DNA of 64,000 nt, taken from the NCBI RefSeq assembly GCF_031143425.1, contig NC_090450.1, forward strand, positions 221,971,442-222,035,441, in the 5' to 3' direction. The position numbers and the translations under genes are program-made. Origin of the DNA: Pleurodeles waltl (lineage: Eukaryota > Chordata > Amphibia > Caudata > Salamandridae). Positions 1-11,900 of the stretch are shown here, in pieces. The notes beneath the pieces are model-generated. The model was not told the DNA's origin. It did no database searches and saw only the letters and a list, made by a program, of their open reading frames with translations. The stretch's first letter is position 1. The number at the start of each line of letters is the position of its first letter.

Positions 1-2
1 TT

Positions 3-391
3 TTGCCTTCTTTCTCTGACCTTGTTCCTGAGGCGGTAAAACAAGCCTACGCTGTCAACTGGGCTGTAGCGTAGATACCTTCACTATACCGCAACCATGG
101 AGGTTGGGATAAGGATTCTCCTTACCATGTAATACCGATTAGGTCTACACCCCAGCCTCCGCCCCAATATCCTGTTAAACAAAAAGCGAAAGCTCCAGTG
201 AGGTAGATTCTGACTCAGCTTGAGTACCAGGGAGTAATCGAGCCCTGTGTCTCTGCAATGAATGGCCTGTTATTCCCAGTTGCTAAACCCGACCATTCAT
301 ACAGAATAGTCTTAGATTACAGCCATTTAAAAGTCACACATGCAGATACACTATACAAAATTCACACTGCACAGCACTAATTAAGAACATG
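3..391 (+). pseudogene. Retroviral pol relic: N-terminal part of reverse transcriptase
   Basis: This is the fingers region of a retrovirus-type reverse transcriptase, which would copy genomic RNA into DNA. One forward frame from base 3 reads through the protease-RT linker. It then reaches the hallmark stretch in which a GVIEPC segment precedes FPVAKPD and an RIVLDY segment (about 225-330). These match the conserved block that ends in the palm-entering D-Y. The frame carries stops near 74 and 203, so it is non-functional. The window opens inside the gene, so protease and gag would lie upstream. The frame resumes after 1111 beyond an inserted DNA transposon. I cannot assign the retroviral genus from this fragment. 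Confidence 0.75.
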
Positions 392-1108
392 GGGCCAGAT
401 GTAGCAAGTCGGCAATTTGCGACTTGCAAATTGCGAGTCCCTGCGACTCGCAATTTGCAAGTCGCAAATTGCTATGCAGTACGGTGTCTCAGACACCGAC
501 TGCGACTCGCAATGGGGTCGCAATGACCCACCTCATGAATATTCATGAGGTGGGTCGCAAATTGCGGCCCCATTGCGAGTATAGGCACTCGCTAACATGG
601 AGGCCTGCTGACGTCAGCAGGCCTCCATGTTAGCGACCTGCTTTTCAATAAAGCAGTTTTTTTTTTTTTTAAGTGTAGCCCGTTTTCCTAACAGGAAAAC
701 GAGCTGCACTTCAAAAAAACCGAAACCTTTAGTTTCGGGTTTTTTTCAGGGCAGGGAGTGGTCCCTTGGACCACTCCCTGCCCTGAAAAATAATTTGGGG
801 TCCAGTCACAAACTGGAAGGGGTCCCATGGGGACCCCTTCCAATTTGCGAGTGGGTTACCATCCACTTGAAGTGGATGGTAACTGCGACTCCATTTGCGA
901 CCGCGTACGCGGTCGCAAATGGAATTGCATCCCACTGCGAGTCGCAAATAGGAAGGGAACACCCCTTCCTATTTGCGAGTCGGAAATGCATTTTGCGAGT
1001 CGGAGCCGACTCGCAAAATGCATTTCTGAATGGCAAAGTGGCTTTTGCGCCTCGCAAACGGCGATTTTCGCCGTTTGCGAGGCGCAAACTCTTTGCTACA
1101 TCTGGCCC
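392..1108. mobile_element. 717-bp MITE built from chained palindromes, inside the ERV RT
   Basis: The element has inverted ends: GGGCCAGATGTAGCAA on the left and its complement on the right. A 3-bp ATG target duplication (389-391 and 1109-1111) flanks it. Short TIRs with a 3-bp duplication fit PIF/Harbinger-type MITEs. It has no coding frame of its own. Its interior is a row of hairpins with perfect arms at 419-465, 482-498, 525-556, 590-635, 743-789, 814-842, 855-883, 890-923, 944-976, 983-1026 and 1044-1088. Further imperfect hairpins lie near 680-746. Removing it rejoins the two halves of the reverse transcriptase frame, so the boundaries are well supported. Confidence 0.85.
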
Positions 1109-1111
1109 ATG

Positions 1112-1705
1112 GTGTGTAAAAAATACAAAACAGCCTTGGATACCTCCAACGCTTTCTTCTGCCAGAACTTAGCACATGAAAGTCGGGACCTGAGTGCATT
1201 CTCATTTGGCTCACAAAAATGCTTCTGTCGCTTGCCCCAAGGCTATTCTCAGCCAGTGTAACATCAATATTACATGATTTGACCCCAAGGCGTTGTCCTA
1301 GGTGGGGGACATCTTTCTCACAGAGGACGACCTCAACATTTATCTTGCCACGGTCGATCGGATCATTCTAGGATTTAAGTTCAAGAAAACTCAAATAGCC
1401 TTTCTCCGTCTTTTGTTACTGGGACATGCGCTATCAAACGAGGGCAAAAGCCTGGCCCAGCACTTTTTTGAAAAATGTGCTCAACTCCAGCCACCAAATA
1501 CTATCAAGAAACTACAGTCTTTACTCGTTTTCTTCAACTTTTGCAAAACGTACATTCCTGACTATGCACAACGCAGCAAGCCACTCTATGAATTAATACA
1601 CCAAGATTTCTCATGCAGACACTGGAAAATTGAACACACATGCATCCTTAGAGGATTGCAGCAGGACATGCTAAAAGCAAAACACATAAACACCTGTGAC
1701 AACTA
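1112..1705 (+). pseudogene. Retroviral pol relic: RT palm and thumb
   Basis: This continues the reverse transcriptase after the MITE. The frame near 1118-1258 carries the LPQGYS turn that precedes the catalytic loop. A shifted frame from about 1302 reads VGDIFLTEDD, where a Y-x-D-D-I-F-L-T type box is expected. The first catalytic aspartate is therefore replaced, or the position is blurred by an indel. The thumb follows, with GHALSNEG, then a hydrophobic FFNFC segment and YIPDYA (about 1425-1570). These are typical of the connection after the RT palm. At least one frameshift and a stop at 1706 make it inactive. Confidence 0.75.
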
Positions 1706-2103
1706 AATAAATTTGGTCAGCAGAAAAATTCCTGGTCCCAATGTGTTCACTTATGTCACCTTTAATGAAAGCATCACTGTGACCATAGCATATAAATCAC
1801 ATTTATATTCCAATGCAGAACACCGCCTTGCACCCACGGAAACAATTCTGACTGTCTGACTGCTATACAGATGGCTGTCACCAAGGAAAGACCACTTGCC
1901 CAAGGTAAGTGCATTATTGTCGTTATCCTGGTGCCAGCCTTAGAGGCTGTCACCAAAGCAAGCATTCCTAAACGTTAAAACATTACATCCACGCTGGATT
2001 CAGTAGGCAACCTTTCTGACTGCCACCGATGTTGATTAGATCTTTGATCCAAAACTTCAAAGACAAGAATTTCCCCAATACAAACAGGAGTGCCCTGCAT
2101 CTC

Positions 2104-2811
2104 TGAACATCTTGCCACTTGACAGATATCATACCATCATTTACACTGATGGTTCAGCACACCCAGCCATAGGTACAAAACATCAATATTCAGCCACTGG
2201 CGCAGCCGTGAGAGGAGTGAGCGGAGCGTAGGTACCTCATGGTACCTACACGCAGGCCCTAGGGGACTGAACAGCACAACTATCTGAACTCAAAGCCCAA
2301 ATCCTTTCACTGGAACATACGGATCCAAGACACCTTAAAATGATAGTGTGGGAGTCGTACTACTGTGTCCAGTCCTACAATTATTATCTTAATCATTGGT
2401 GGGTAAACGGCTTCAGAGACTCCACAGGGAACACCATCAAACACAGAACTCTGTGGGGGAGGGTAGCTGATCTTAAGGATAAGCTACCTGATGCTCATAT
2501 AGTCCAGACATTGGGCCACCAACGTGTAGGTGTACACAATATTGGCAACACTTTGGCTGATGAAGCATCAAAATCCGCAGTAGCTATGGGTTCTGTTGCT
2601 ATAGTGACTCATTCCCAGACGAGATTAGATAATGAAATTCTGGCTGCTGTGAAAGCTTCGGCTGAAGGTAAGCCTCTTTCAAAACCATACCCTACAAAAT
2701 ATTCATACTATATCAGTGCACAGAATGTTGCCTTTGCAACAATTCCTGGGGTGAGAGATCAGGTAATCCAACCAAGACCAGAGATAAGATCTTATCAAAG
2801 CAGCGTCTGAG
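2104..2811 (+). pseudogene. Retroviral pol relic: RNase H domain
   Basis: RNase H would remove the RNA strand of the RNA-DNA hybrid. The first catalytic block IIYTDGSA is visible at about 2136-2159. In the same frame from 2340 the C-terminal block appears, with GHQRVGVHNIGN followed by LADEASK (about 2512-2570). That is the conserved H-(x)n-N-x-x-A-D-x-A signature of retroviral RNase H. Stops lie between the two blocks. Unlike a host RNase H1, it sits directly downstream of an RT thumb and upstream of an integrase zinc region, so the pol order is intact. Confidence 0.75.
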
Positions 2812-3180
2812 GGTGTTGCATAAGCTCATGCTGGTGTTGTGGCCACAATATCAATCTTACAGAAATGCTTCTGGTGGACAGGTCTATATAAACAGACCAA
2901 GCAATATGTCCTTTGTTGTGCCATTTTCCAGCAAATCAAGGGCTCAACAATCAAATGCTTTCTGCAGACTTCCTTCTTAGTGTCGAACCGGCTGATTCAC
3001 GAGGCCTCATATAAGCCACCCTTGGTGAACTATCTGACTCCTTCAGGCACTTTGGCTGGTGTTTCCCTAGTAGGTGGGAAGGTGGGAAGGTGGGACTCTA
3101 TTGTTCAGAGTGTAATGGCCCTTTGGGAAAGGCCAGACTTTTACCTCCCTTTTCTGATCACTGATCAGTGTGGCTGTTGA
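2812..3180 (+). pseudogene. Retroviral pol relic: integrase N-terminal zinc region
   Basis: The frame from about 2839 reads a WWTGLYKQTKQYVLCC segment. It corresponds to the end of the HHCC zinc-binding domain of retroviral integrases, where a tryptophan-rich strand leads to a C-x-x-C pair. Here the second cysteine position reads phenylalanine (CCAIF), so zinc binding would be lost. The following region up to 3180 keeps reading open, but I could not place the catalytic D,D-35-E residues. Frameshifts separate it from RNase H. Integration function is clearly gone. Confidence 0.6.
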
Positions 3181-4300
3181 TAGCCAGGGGCAGAAGTCTC
3201 ACACTTCGTTGACCTCTGGTTTAGGTACTCCAGGTTACAGGCTACCCTGAAGTGTGTAGAATCACTCTGTACAAATGCTGTGTCACTAGAGCAGCCTGCA
3301 GAGTGCAGATGAAAGAAGGACAAGAACCAAACTGGTTCCCGAAATACCGAGAGAGAATCCACACCCCTCTCTGCTGTGACTGTATAAAAGTGGGAGCCAC
3401 TGACCCATGTGTGGTTCCAGTTCCAAGTTCTTTTTGACCAAGAAACAGAATGCCCAACAGAGTACTCAGAGGATTGACGTGCTACCAGAGCTGGTGTCTG
3501 CCTGGCAGTCAACTTCCCAGGGGTTAAGGAATACCACCTGGAGTCTGACCTGGCAATAAGAAGCTGTCCCACTCTTCTGAAGCACATAGATTTCACCCTG
3601 CCTGCTGAGAGAGGGAAGGAGCATACTATCCTGCAAGAGGTGTAATCGTCCTGGGCATGTCAGAAGTAGTCAGTCCTAGAGCTTGAGGGTCCACCTTCCC
3701 AGGAAGACAAGGGAAAGTATTATGCATTCTACAGGAACCAGAGCACAGTCTCTCCCAAACAATGGCTGGCACCATTGTGAGGTTATGATAACCGGATTGT
3801 GCTGCCGCAACATTGATAAGTGGTGTCCGAATGACGTTTTTTGCTGCAATATTGTGACTTGTGCACAGGTGAACTGTGCTACTATGGTACTGTGAAGTTG
3901 TGCCAAGCAGTCTGTGCTGACACAACATCATTCATTTGTGTCAAAGTGGACCATTCAATTGCAACATCATGAACGTGTACCTGAGCTGGCTGTGCCACTT
4001 CAACATCGAGAAGCTGTGCCCAAGCAGACTATACCACTGCAACATCATGAACTTGTCCCCACGTGCAATGGGACCTTGTGACTTTGACCTGCACCTGAGC
4101 AATCGCTGCTGCTGACTCAGCAGTGTGAGCTATGATAGATCATGCTTCGGGAGAAAGAGAGTCTCAATGCATCTCAGTGAACCTTTACCCCTCCCACAAA
4201 AAGGGTTACCACTGAGCCTTTTGCTCCTGAAGGGATGAAGATCCAGTGACTGCAAATGCCACAGTACTGATATCTCCACACAAATAATGGGACCTAATCA
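3181..4300. other. Probable ERV 3' remainder, unassigned
   Basis: No recognisable protein domain survives here. The stretch follows integrase directly, so it may hold the integrase tail or env, but I could not confirm either. Around 3925-4075 a degenerate direct repeat recurs, with GCAACATCATGAAC near 3962 and again near 4039. No LTR was identified. Confidence 0.3.
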
Positions 4301-5162
4301 CAAACTACATTTTGTAGGACGTTTTGTATGGCTACAATACTACTACAAATATACTACAAATTTATATTCACAAACTGCCCTTCTAAAGTTACAGCAGCCA
4401 GAAAAGGGACACATGACAATAGTAAATTACCCCAGCTCAGAGCCAAACATGGCCAACGACTGGTACTGCAACACCATCTCAAAGACAATAATGGAGGCAG
4501 GGGCATGAAATAAACCCTAACACAATTAATACTAAACTAAATTATTTAAAATATATATAGGTTAACGTAAAAATATGAAACCAACATATTTATTAACTAA
4601 TTATAAAATAGTTTAATATTTTTCTAATTTAACAATTAATGTAAGATTGCATTTTAATAAAATATAAATAAATTACCTTTAATAAATTCCATACATTACT
4701 TTTGATAATTACTAATGCAGAATAAAATATGTTTTTTAAAATTTAGTTGGGATTTTTTTATTTAAATTTCAGCAAACGTTTTTTATTTAATTTAATATAT
4801 TAAAATGAATTAAAGATTTCTTTTAAAATAAAGTGGATAGTACAGTAGCATTTTCTTCTTTTTTCCTCATTTAAAATAGCTATAAAATGGTCTTACAATA
4901 ATATTTGACATAAAAATTGTTAACTATTTCTTTTCATGTTAAATAAACTTTTTGTATTTTTCCCTATGCTTTACCATAGGGAAATTCCACAGTAGGGTGG
5001 AGCACTCCATATGGCACTGTTTTGCATCAGAGTAAGATGTATGTAATATGGCAAATTACAACATGTTTGTATTATAGTCACAAACCCAAATTAAACCCTA
5101 AGATAGCAATACCTTGAATTTTTCTATTACCCTTGCCACCACATACGTTAAAAAAAATCTAA
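4301..5162. other. AT-rich non-coding stretch
   Basis: From about 4510 to 4940 the sequence is strongly A+T rich, with many TTTAAAATA-type words. There is no supported reading frame, TIR or target duplication. It looks like an old AT-rich transposon fragment, but I cannot name a family. Confidence 0.3.
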
Positions 5163-6470
5163 GGGCCTGATTTAGAGTTCAGTGGACTGTGTACTTCACC
5201 ACAAATGTGATGTAGGACTCTGTTTGCCAAACTCTTGTTCCCCTGGCCGTACTTAAAGTTAGGGGAACCATCAGCTTTCCCTCTGTGGGGCTCCCATTTG
5301 CTCTTTGATTGAAAAGCTTAGTCTGATGGCTGTATGGTGCAGAGGTGGCTCTTCTGTTTGTGTGGAGGACTGTTGCACCCCCGCCAGCAGTAGCAGCTGC
5401 AAAACCTTTACCAGAAAAAGAACATAAACCTTGTTTATGATCTTTTTCTGGTAAAGGGGGCGGGCCACAAAGGCAGTTCCCGGGCTTGAGAGAGCCTGCA
5501 CAGGCTCCCAGTCTGCTTGGGAGCACCCTGGCTGGGCGCTCCCAGCCAATCCTGACGCTGCCCTGAGCAGCATCAGGATTGGCGCAGGGCAGGCTGGGAA
5601 CCTGTGCTTGCAGCATCCGGGGAGAGAGAGGAGCGGAGCGGCCGCGAGGTAAGGTAAGTGTTTTGTTTTTCTATTAAATTAAATAAATGTTTATTCCCAC
5701 CACCCCACACACGCTGCCCACCCCTTTAGCACCCCGCAGGCCGTTACTAATATGGTATGATGGCCATTGAAGTGGGGCATCACATTGCCGATCCTATTAG
5801 GGCAGGAAGTTTATTGTGCTTTTTTCAATGCAGTCTACTTCACAGCACATGCACAGTATGTTATCAGAAATACTGTGATTTTACCAAGGACACGCAGGGA
5901 CTTTGATCCCACCTATTGCTTACCATGGGTTGCTTTGCCTGTTACTTTCAATTGATTGCTTCTTATTCAATGGCTTGTTTTTACCAGCTTGCATCTGTAT
6001 ATTCTCTTTACTTGTGCCCTTCTGCTGCTCACTTTTAGGGACCTACCGTTTTCTTTAGTCTTAAGATCTCTTTGATAGTGCATGTCTTTAGCAGCTGTGT
6101 CTCCGTATGGTGCTTCTCTTTCCCATTGCATTCTATGTTGCTCTCTCCCACTTGTGCATTTTTCCTCCACCCACTCCATTTTGCTGTCTTGCCCGTTGCT
6201 TCTTCTTCTCAGCACCCCTCCATGTTGCTTCCTCCACCCCGCCCTCTGTGTTGCTTCCTTTTCCCACCCTTGTCTTGCTTCCCCGCTCACTTGTTTTAGG
6301 TGTTTGTCACCCCCCTAAAAAAAATGATAGCGCCATTTTGTAGGCAGGCACGTGAGTGGCACACACACACCCAAAATGAAGCAACCACTGCCTCACAGTA
6401 ACAAAGGGCAGACCTACTGGCTTTGCCAATGCTTATTTCTGTTTGTCACCACAAACCATAAATCAGGCCC
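5163..6470. mobile_element. 1.3-kb non-autonomous TIR element
   Basis: The left end GGGCCTGATTTA and the right end TAAATCAGGCCC are perfect inverted repeats. Flanks are TAA on the left and AAA on the right, a near-match to the 3-bp TWA-type duplication of Harbinger elements. There is no transposase. The interior has a hairpin with 24/25 matching arms (5405-5457), a 15/16 hairpin (5546-5582) and two short 7-bp hairpins between them. It then has a pyrimidine-rich tract at 6060-6310. Confidence 0.6.
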
Positions 6471-7871
6471 AAAGTAACCAAAGGATAACTCTTGGTTTGC
6501 CAGTTGTGGTGGTGTAAACAAGAAGAATGGTCATACAAGCAAAACAAATGCATGTTTACACGAAATCGATTACACATTTCAAAAGGATATCACTAATTTA
6601 TTTTAAACTTGTAAGGAATTTATTTCTAGAACCATGCAAATCTCTTGCTCTCTACCGTTGGGCCTGGAAATATGTAAAATGAGATGGAGCACTGAAGATG
6701 CCATCAAGGTGGTGAGCAGCTTTCCAAAATAGGGAACGGTGGTGATAAGGGAATTGTGTATTTTTTGAAGAGTAGGAAGGCAGTCCTACTGGTGGTCGCT
6801 AAAAGGTATACACAGGCCCACATTTATACTTTTTTGGCACCGCATTTTCGTCGTTTTTTGACGTAAAAGAGGTGCAAACCTACAAAATACAAATGATAAA
6901 AATAAAAAACAGAAAACCTAAGATGCCTTTGCTCTATCTTTCGTTTCCTGACTATCTCATAAAGCATGTCTGGCTATTTTTATTAGGATAGCTGGTTGGG
7001 CTAGAGTCGGAACATCTGAGAAAATACAACATGCACACTCAATTTAAATCTGGCATCGACCTCACAAAAAATAAAAATGACTTTTTCAAATTCCGGAATT
7101 AATGATGACAAAGATTCTGATTTTATCAGATTCGAGTGCTGCGTTAATAAACTGTAGAATGTAAACTTTCCAACAGTGCTTCAAAACCAATTTTGATTTA
7201 TATTAAAGTGACGATACGATGCTTTCTAGAATTCAGAAACAGCAATTCAACACGGCGGCCATTTTTAGGTTTCGCCTGACAGCCTTGCATAATTGAAACA
7301 ATTCTTAGATTAAAAATGCATACATATATACATAGGTAAAAGGGCTTCAGGTCAACCCTCTTCCTTCACTAATCTATTCAACTGCATTTCACATTTTTCT
7401 TAAAACTCGCCACAGCATACAGCAGGGGCCAATGTGCAGGGCCGGCCTGGAAAACTGAAAGCAGCCCTAGACAAAATGCTCAAACCAGCTCGTTGCATTG
7501 GTCTCCTCATGCAAACTCGCTCTTTCCATCTATCTATTCTCTCTGTCCTTCTCTCCTCTCTGTCCCCTCTCTGATCAGGGTCTCTCTACCCACTTCTCTT
7601 TTTATCTCTCTCTTGAAGTCTCCCCAGTCCTGTTGAAATCAACCCCAGAGAGCTGGGGTAAGTGACGGCCACACTAGGAGTGACCCCCTGCCCTAAACAC
7701 ACCCTCCAGAGGTTCAAAGCCCGGTGGGGAAATGCACGTTGTAATAAAAAAAATAAAAAGGCCTTTCCAGCCCTTGCAATATTTAAGCCTACTGCACCCA
7801 CTGACTCTTTTAAACTGTGAGTCATGGCATTTTTGTCACACCCGCCTAAAAAGAAGTGTACTTTAAACTTT
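6471..7871. other. Anonymous intergenic DNA
   Basis: I see no gene here. A fragment near 6815-6870 starts with GGCCCACATTTATACTTTTT and looks like one end of another TIR element, but no partner end is visible. A CT-rich stretch lies near 7530-7620. Confidence 0.3.
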
Positions 7872-8040
7872 GGGCCAGATTACAATCTTGGTGATAGGGT
7901 TACTCAGTCACACATGTGACGGATATCCTGTCCGCCGTTTTACAATCCCATTATATCCTATGGGGATTGTAATACAGCAGACGGAATATCTGTGACATTT
8001 CTGATGGAGTATTCCATCCACCAAGATCGTAATCAGGCCC
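7872..8040. mobile_element. 169-bp MITE with 3-bp target duplication
   Basis: The ends are inverted. GGGCCAGATTACAATCTTGG on the left pairs with CCAAGATCGTAATCAGGCCC on the right, with two mismatches over 20 bp. TTT flanks both sides (7869-7871 and 8041-8043). The interior is imperfectly palindromic around a CCCATTATATCCTATGGGG core. This is the smallest complete MITE in the window. TIR and duplication length suggest the PIF/Harbinger superfamily. Confidence 0.75.
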
Positions 8041-11000
8041 TTTGCCTTCTGCTTGCAGTAATTGACAGCCAGTGCTACCTTCTCATTGTGCCAACAACAT
8101 TAATAATTTTCTTGGATGTACAGTAAAACGAAACCAGATTTTAATACAGTTTCTAAGTATCCCTACCTTCTAGGAAGCACCAAAACTATTTTATTCAAAT
8201 TATAAGTCGAGTGTACATTTTTAATTGCAAATAAGTAGCCACCAGATGTCTGTGGCAAATCATTTATTTTGTTTATTCTTTCTGTTTTCGTGGCATATAC
8301 CTACATTGAAAATAAAAACATCACACCAGGTTGCCAAGGCCAGAACTTTTGTTTTCTCAGGATTGTGAGGTAAGCTGATTGAGTCCACTATGACACTCCC
8401 TCTTGACTGGGGGCCTAAAATAGGCTAAAATAGCCTGAATTTCATGTCTTATATTATGACATTTTCTTTATACCTGCAACAGGTTTAACTTGCACATCAT
8501 AGCTCAGTGCCATTTAACTGACAGCAACAAAAGGTTTGCTTGAACTTCAGATTTTATCTCTCAAGATATCAAGATTTTAATATCTGTGGGTCAAAATATT
8601 GTGACCGAAACATCAACTAACACATATCGTGACAATAATACAAATAGGTAAAACTATATTCAAAATAATTACTTGCTGCTACCTTGACATTGCATACACC
8701 TTCATGGTATGTAGCAATAGCGTCGAGAATAGTAAATGTATACTAATCCTGTCAAAATTGTGCTCAATATTTTGCTACGATATTATGGTACCATAATATT
8801 AACAACTCTATTCTGAAAATTGTGGTCAGCGTTAAAGTTTTTTGTGACTCTGGTGGCAGTGTTGTTTTGATAATGTGGAAAAGCATTCTACTTATGAGCA
8901 ATAGCCATTGCTCTAACAGATCTATAATGAAGGAAAATCATATAATGGATGTGTTTATTTATTTAAACATTTAGCATTGCCTTTTTGTAATTGATGATCT
9001 TTGATGTTGTCAGTTCAAGATTTTCTATGGAGCTCTGATGTGTCCATATGGGTGGCATGAACAATGAAAAAATCTTCAGAAATACAAACTAAAAAATGCA
9101 CCCTAGGGTTTTTCGTTTGGCAAACTCCAATCTATGAGTTGAGATGCCTGGTGTATATTTGCTAATGTTTAGTGAAACGCAGGGCAGTTGCTGTGGTGCC
9201 ATTCGCGAAATGTAGAGAGCAGAAATGCTCTATATTTACAAAACTGTGGAGGATTTCTGCCCTCTCCTTGTGCTGGCACACTGCATGCTGCCTAGCACCA
9301 ACACAGACTTCCTTGCACCATAGTGCAAGGGTGCCTGCAATTTGTGCACAAATGCTTTGTGTGCCAGAAAGAATACCTTCAGCACAAAAACTACGCTTAG
9401 AGGTACTTTCATCTTTCAATGTGTGATGCACAATGCATCACACAAAGAGGAAATACCAAGGGGAAAAAAAAAAATTCTCCTCATTACGCCATCTTCACGG
9501 AGGCATAAAGATTTCACACAATCTCTGGTTTACAAACCTTTCTAAATCTGGAATTTTGCCAAATTCATGGGTGGATACATGGGAATCCTTATTCTTCACC
9601 CATGGAATGCCTACCAGTTGCAAATGTAACATAACACCAAAAAAGCCTCTAAACAGTGTTACATACTTTACAAAGCCATGCAAGGAGTCACAAATCACCG
9701 CTTGTGTGTCTTTGTAAATTTTACTGAAGTCTTTGTGCTGGCTTGCGTTGCTTTGCTGCTGATTGATAACAAACTGAGATGTTAAAGTCTGAGCCACTCA
9801 AAACAAGATTACCCATACCCTGTTTAGCCACTTTCCCACTTATGGAAGCAAGAGGGGAAATTGCATTACCTTACACACCGAGGTGTGTCCTGCATATGTC
9901 TTCTTCTGCCTTAGCCAGTAGACATTAAAGTTTGAAGAAAATCAATGGCTGTGAGGCCGTGGCATCGTATAACCTTGTTATGGGGATCATGAGGCAGTCT
10001 GCAGACTACATTCATGGACTCAATTCAGTGAGGGGATGGATTGACAGTAGCACAGTCAGAGTACAGCCAGCATTGTTGTAAACTGTCATGGGCAATCGTG
10101 TTTCATTTATGTGATGCTACACTTCCAGGTCATGAAATATTTTCTGAATTTATGACCCTCTGTACTTTCTATCACCTTTTAGCTCACATAATTTAGTTGC
10201 AAGGGTATGGTCTAGTCCTTCCATGGATTATATGTTTTCTATTGCCTTGGAGTCCTAAAATACTTTCTAGGACTATTAACTTTCTTGTCTAAAATATCTA
10301 AATAATACAACATACATTGGCAAAGCCAATAGGTTTGACCCTGGCCCTCGAGGGCTGATAACAATTAAATATGTCTGCTGCAGTGCAAAAAGTTTCCAAA
10401 AAAGATTTCGTCGTGTATACAGTGCATGAGTGAGATAAAGAATTAAATGTATGAGGAAACTGTGTAATGTTTTGATTTAAACTACCCCTCCGGGCATTCT
10501 AGTGGAAGAAAAGGATACATCGAAACAGCCCATAGAAAGAAGAACCGACTAAAACACTCCTGTAGGCTGATCGAAGTCTTGAATGACAACGTCCGGAGCC
10601 AGTGGCTGAAGGTGTCTAAGCCAAAGAAGCTGAACCAAATCCCCTTCGTGAAAGTATTGACTAACGAATAGAGCTAGAGCCATTTACCTCTAACCCAAAT
10701 ATCCTTTCAAAAAGTGTCATAATGAAGTCAAGGTTCCTATGAAAAAAAGTGCATACCCGATGTGGAATCTTTGAATCCTCACTCCAAATATTTAACTAAT
10801 GACCAACTTCCATGGCTAGATATTTTCAAATTTCAGTTCTGTGAATGGTCGAAGTGTCCACCGAACCTTACTCTGACATGATTTCTTTAAATGAAAAAAT
10901 CCATTCTGAACATTAATCTTCCTTCTAGATAAAAACGTTATATTCCCACCAGTTAATAGAGTATAACAACTGTGGCTAGTGGTATCTAGTCTATGCCTCG

Positions 11001-11479
11001 AGTGTGGATGCGATTTGCACACACTAGAAGCCCGCAGATGCCTCTTGTTCGTGGGACTGCAAATGCTGGCCTGGAAGAGGTCGTGGGAGGAAGAGAAACA
11101 TCCACAGCTGTAATAAGGTGGAAGTGTCAGGAGCTTTCAACAGGCGGACATCTGCTTGCACTCACGTTTCAGCGCTGCTTGCATTCTGAGGCCTGTCACC
11201 AGGCCCACGTTAGAGAGAGCAACATTCCTTCTGATTGCACAATCATGCCCTGGCAGGGTAACCCTATTCAACAGGGCACAGTTTTCAACCATATAGTCAT
11301 ACGAAGTATTACACGAAAGTCAAACAGTTTTTTTAAAAATTTTCAAAAAACTGAAATGTGCATTCATTGGGGCACTGAAGAGACTGAGATGTGTTTCAGA
11401 ACTATTGGGGATACTGCTAGACAAAATCTGAAGCTGATGCTCTGATTTACAGGTTGTCGGAAAGGATACTATGCTGAGT
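8041..11479. other. Anonymous intergenic DNA
   Basis: No gene or complete transposon is recognised. A perfect 10-bp-arm hairpin lies at 9421-9443. A 150-codon open stretch at 10993-11445 (+) has no recognisable motif, and I do not call it a gene. Confidence 0.3.
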
Positions 11480-11900
11480 ATTTAACACAATGTGAGGGCC
11501 CCCCCTTTTTTTTATAACTTTTACTTTTTAAGGTTTCCAAATTAAAATCCAGTGAGTCAAAACTCAAGTGAGCGAAATCCAAATGAACGCAATCTTAAAT
11601 ATCACGCCAGTCTTTTGTAAAGTCCAATCATATCCAGGATTTATTTGATCACATCTTCAGATTAACAGCATCCTTCATGAATAAACACTTCGAGCCAACA
11701 CGTGTTTCGTCACGGGAGAGTCCTTTAGTCCCCAACGACTTCTTCAGGGCTCTACATTGTAAATAAATAATTATATTAGAAACCAAAATGCTCAAACTAC
11801 ATGATACTCAAATATGATAAATAAGGGTGACCTTAAAGTAGCCCAGAGAGAGCCAGCACCCCGTGATATGAGAGGAGAAGTGAGTAGCTGAATTCAAACA
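11480..11900 (-). mobile_element. Penelope-like retroelement fragment (terminal repeat region)
   Basis: On the minus strand this stretch contains a hammerhead-ribozyme core followed by about 200 bases that run into an A-rich and then G-rich tail near 11480-11515. Hammerhead motifs with tiny palindromic stem III sit in the pseudo-LTRs of Penelope-like elements, so I assign the surroundings to that class. No reverse transcriptase or GIY-YIG endonuclease frame is present, so this is a truncated copy. The upstream limit near 11900 is arbitrary. Confidence 0.45.
11692..11752 (-). ncRNA. Hammerhead ribozyme-like motif
   Basis: Read on the minus strand, stem I is GAGCC (11752-11748) pairing with GGCTC (11696-11692). 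The conserved CUGANGA box reads CTGAAGA (11747-11741) and the GAAA box lies at 11708-11705. Stem III is the self-complementary ACACGTGT (11705-11698). It has no loop and is followed by the cleavable U-H position (11698-11697). Stem II can form about nine of ten pairs, several G-U, around a roughly 11-nt loop. One extra A lies between CTGAAGA and stem II, a departure from consensus. The loopless stem III suggests action as a dimer, as proposed for Penelope-type hammerheads. Activity is untested. Confidence 0.6.

Noticed and set aside
3165..3596. 143-codon minus-strand frame beside the ERV
   Set aside because: No retroviral env or host motif is visible and it is antisense to the ERV direction.
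10993..11445. 150-codon open frame
   Set aside because: No domain, no neighbour context and no codon signal that I could recognise; left unannotated as a gene.
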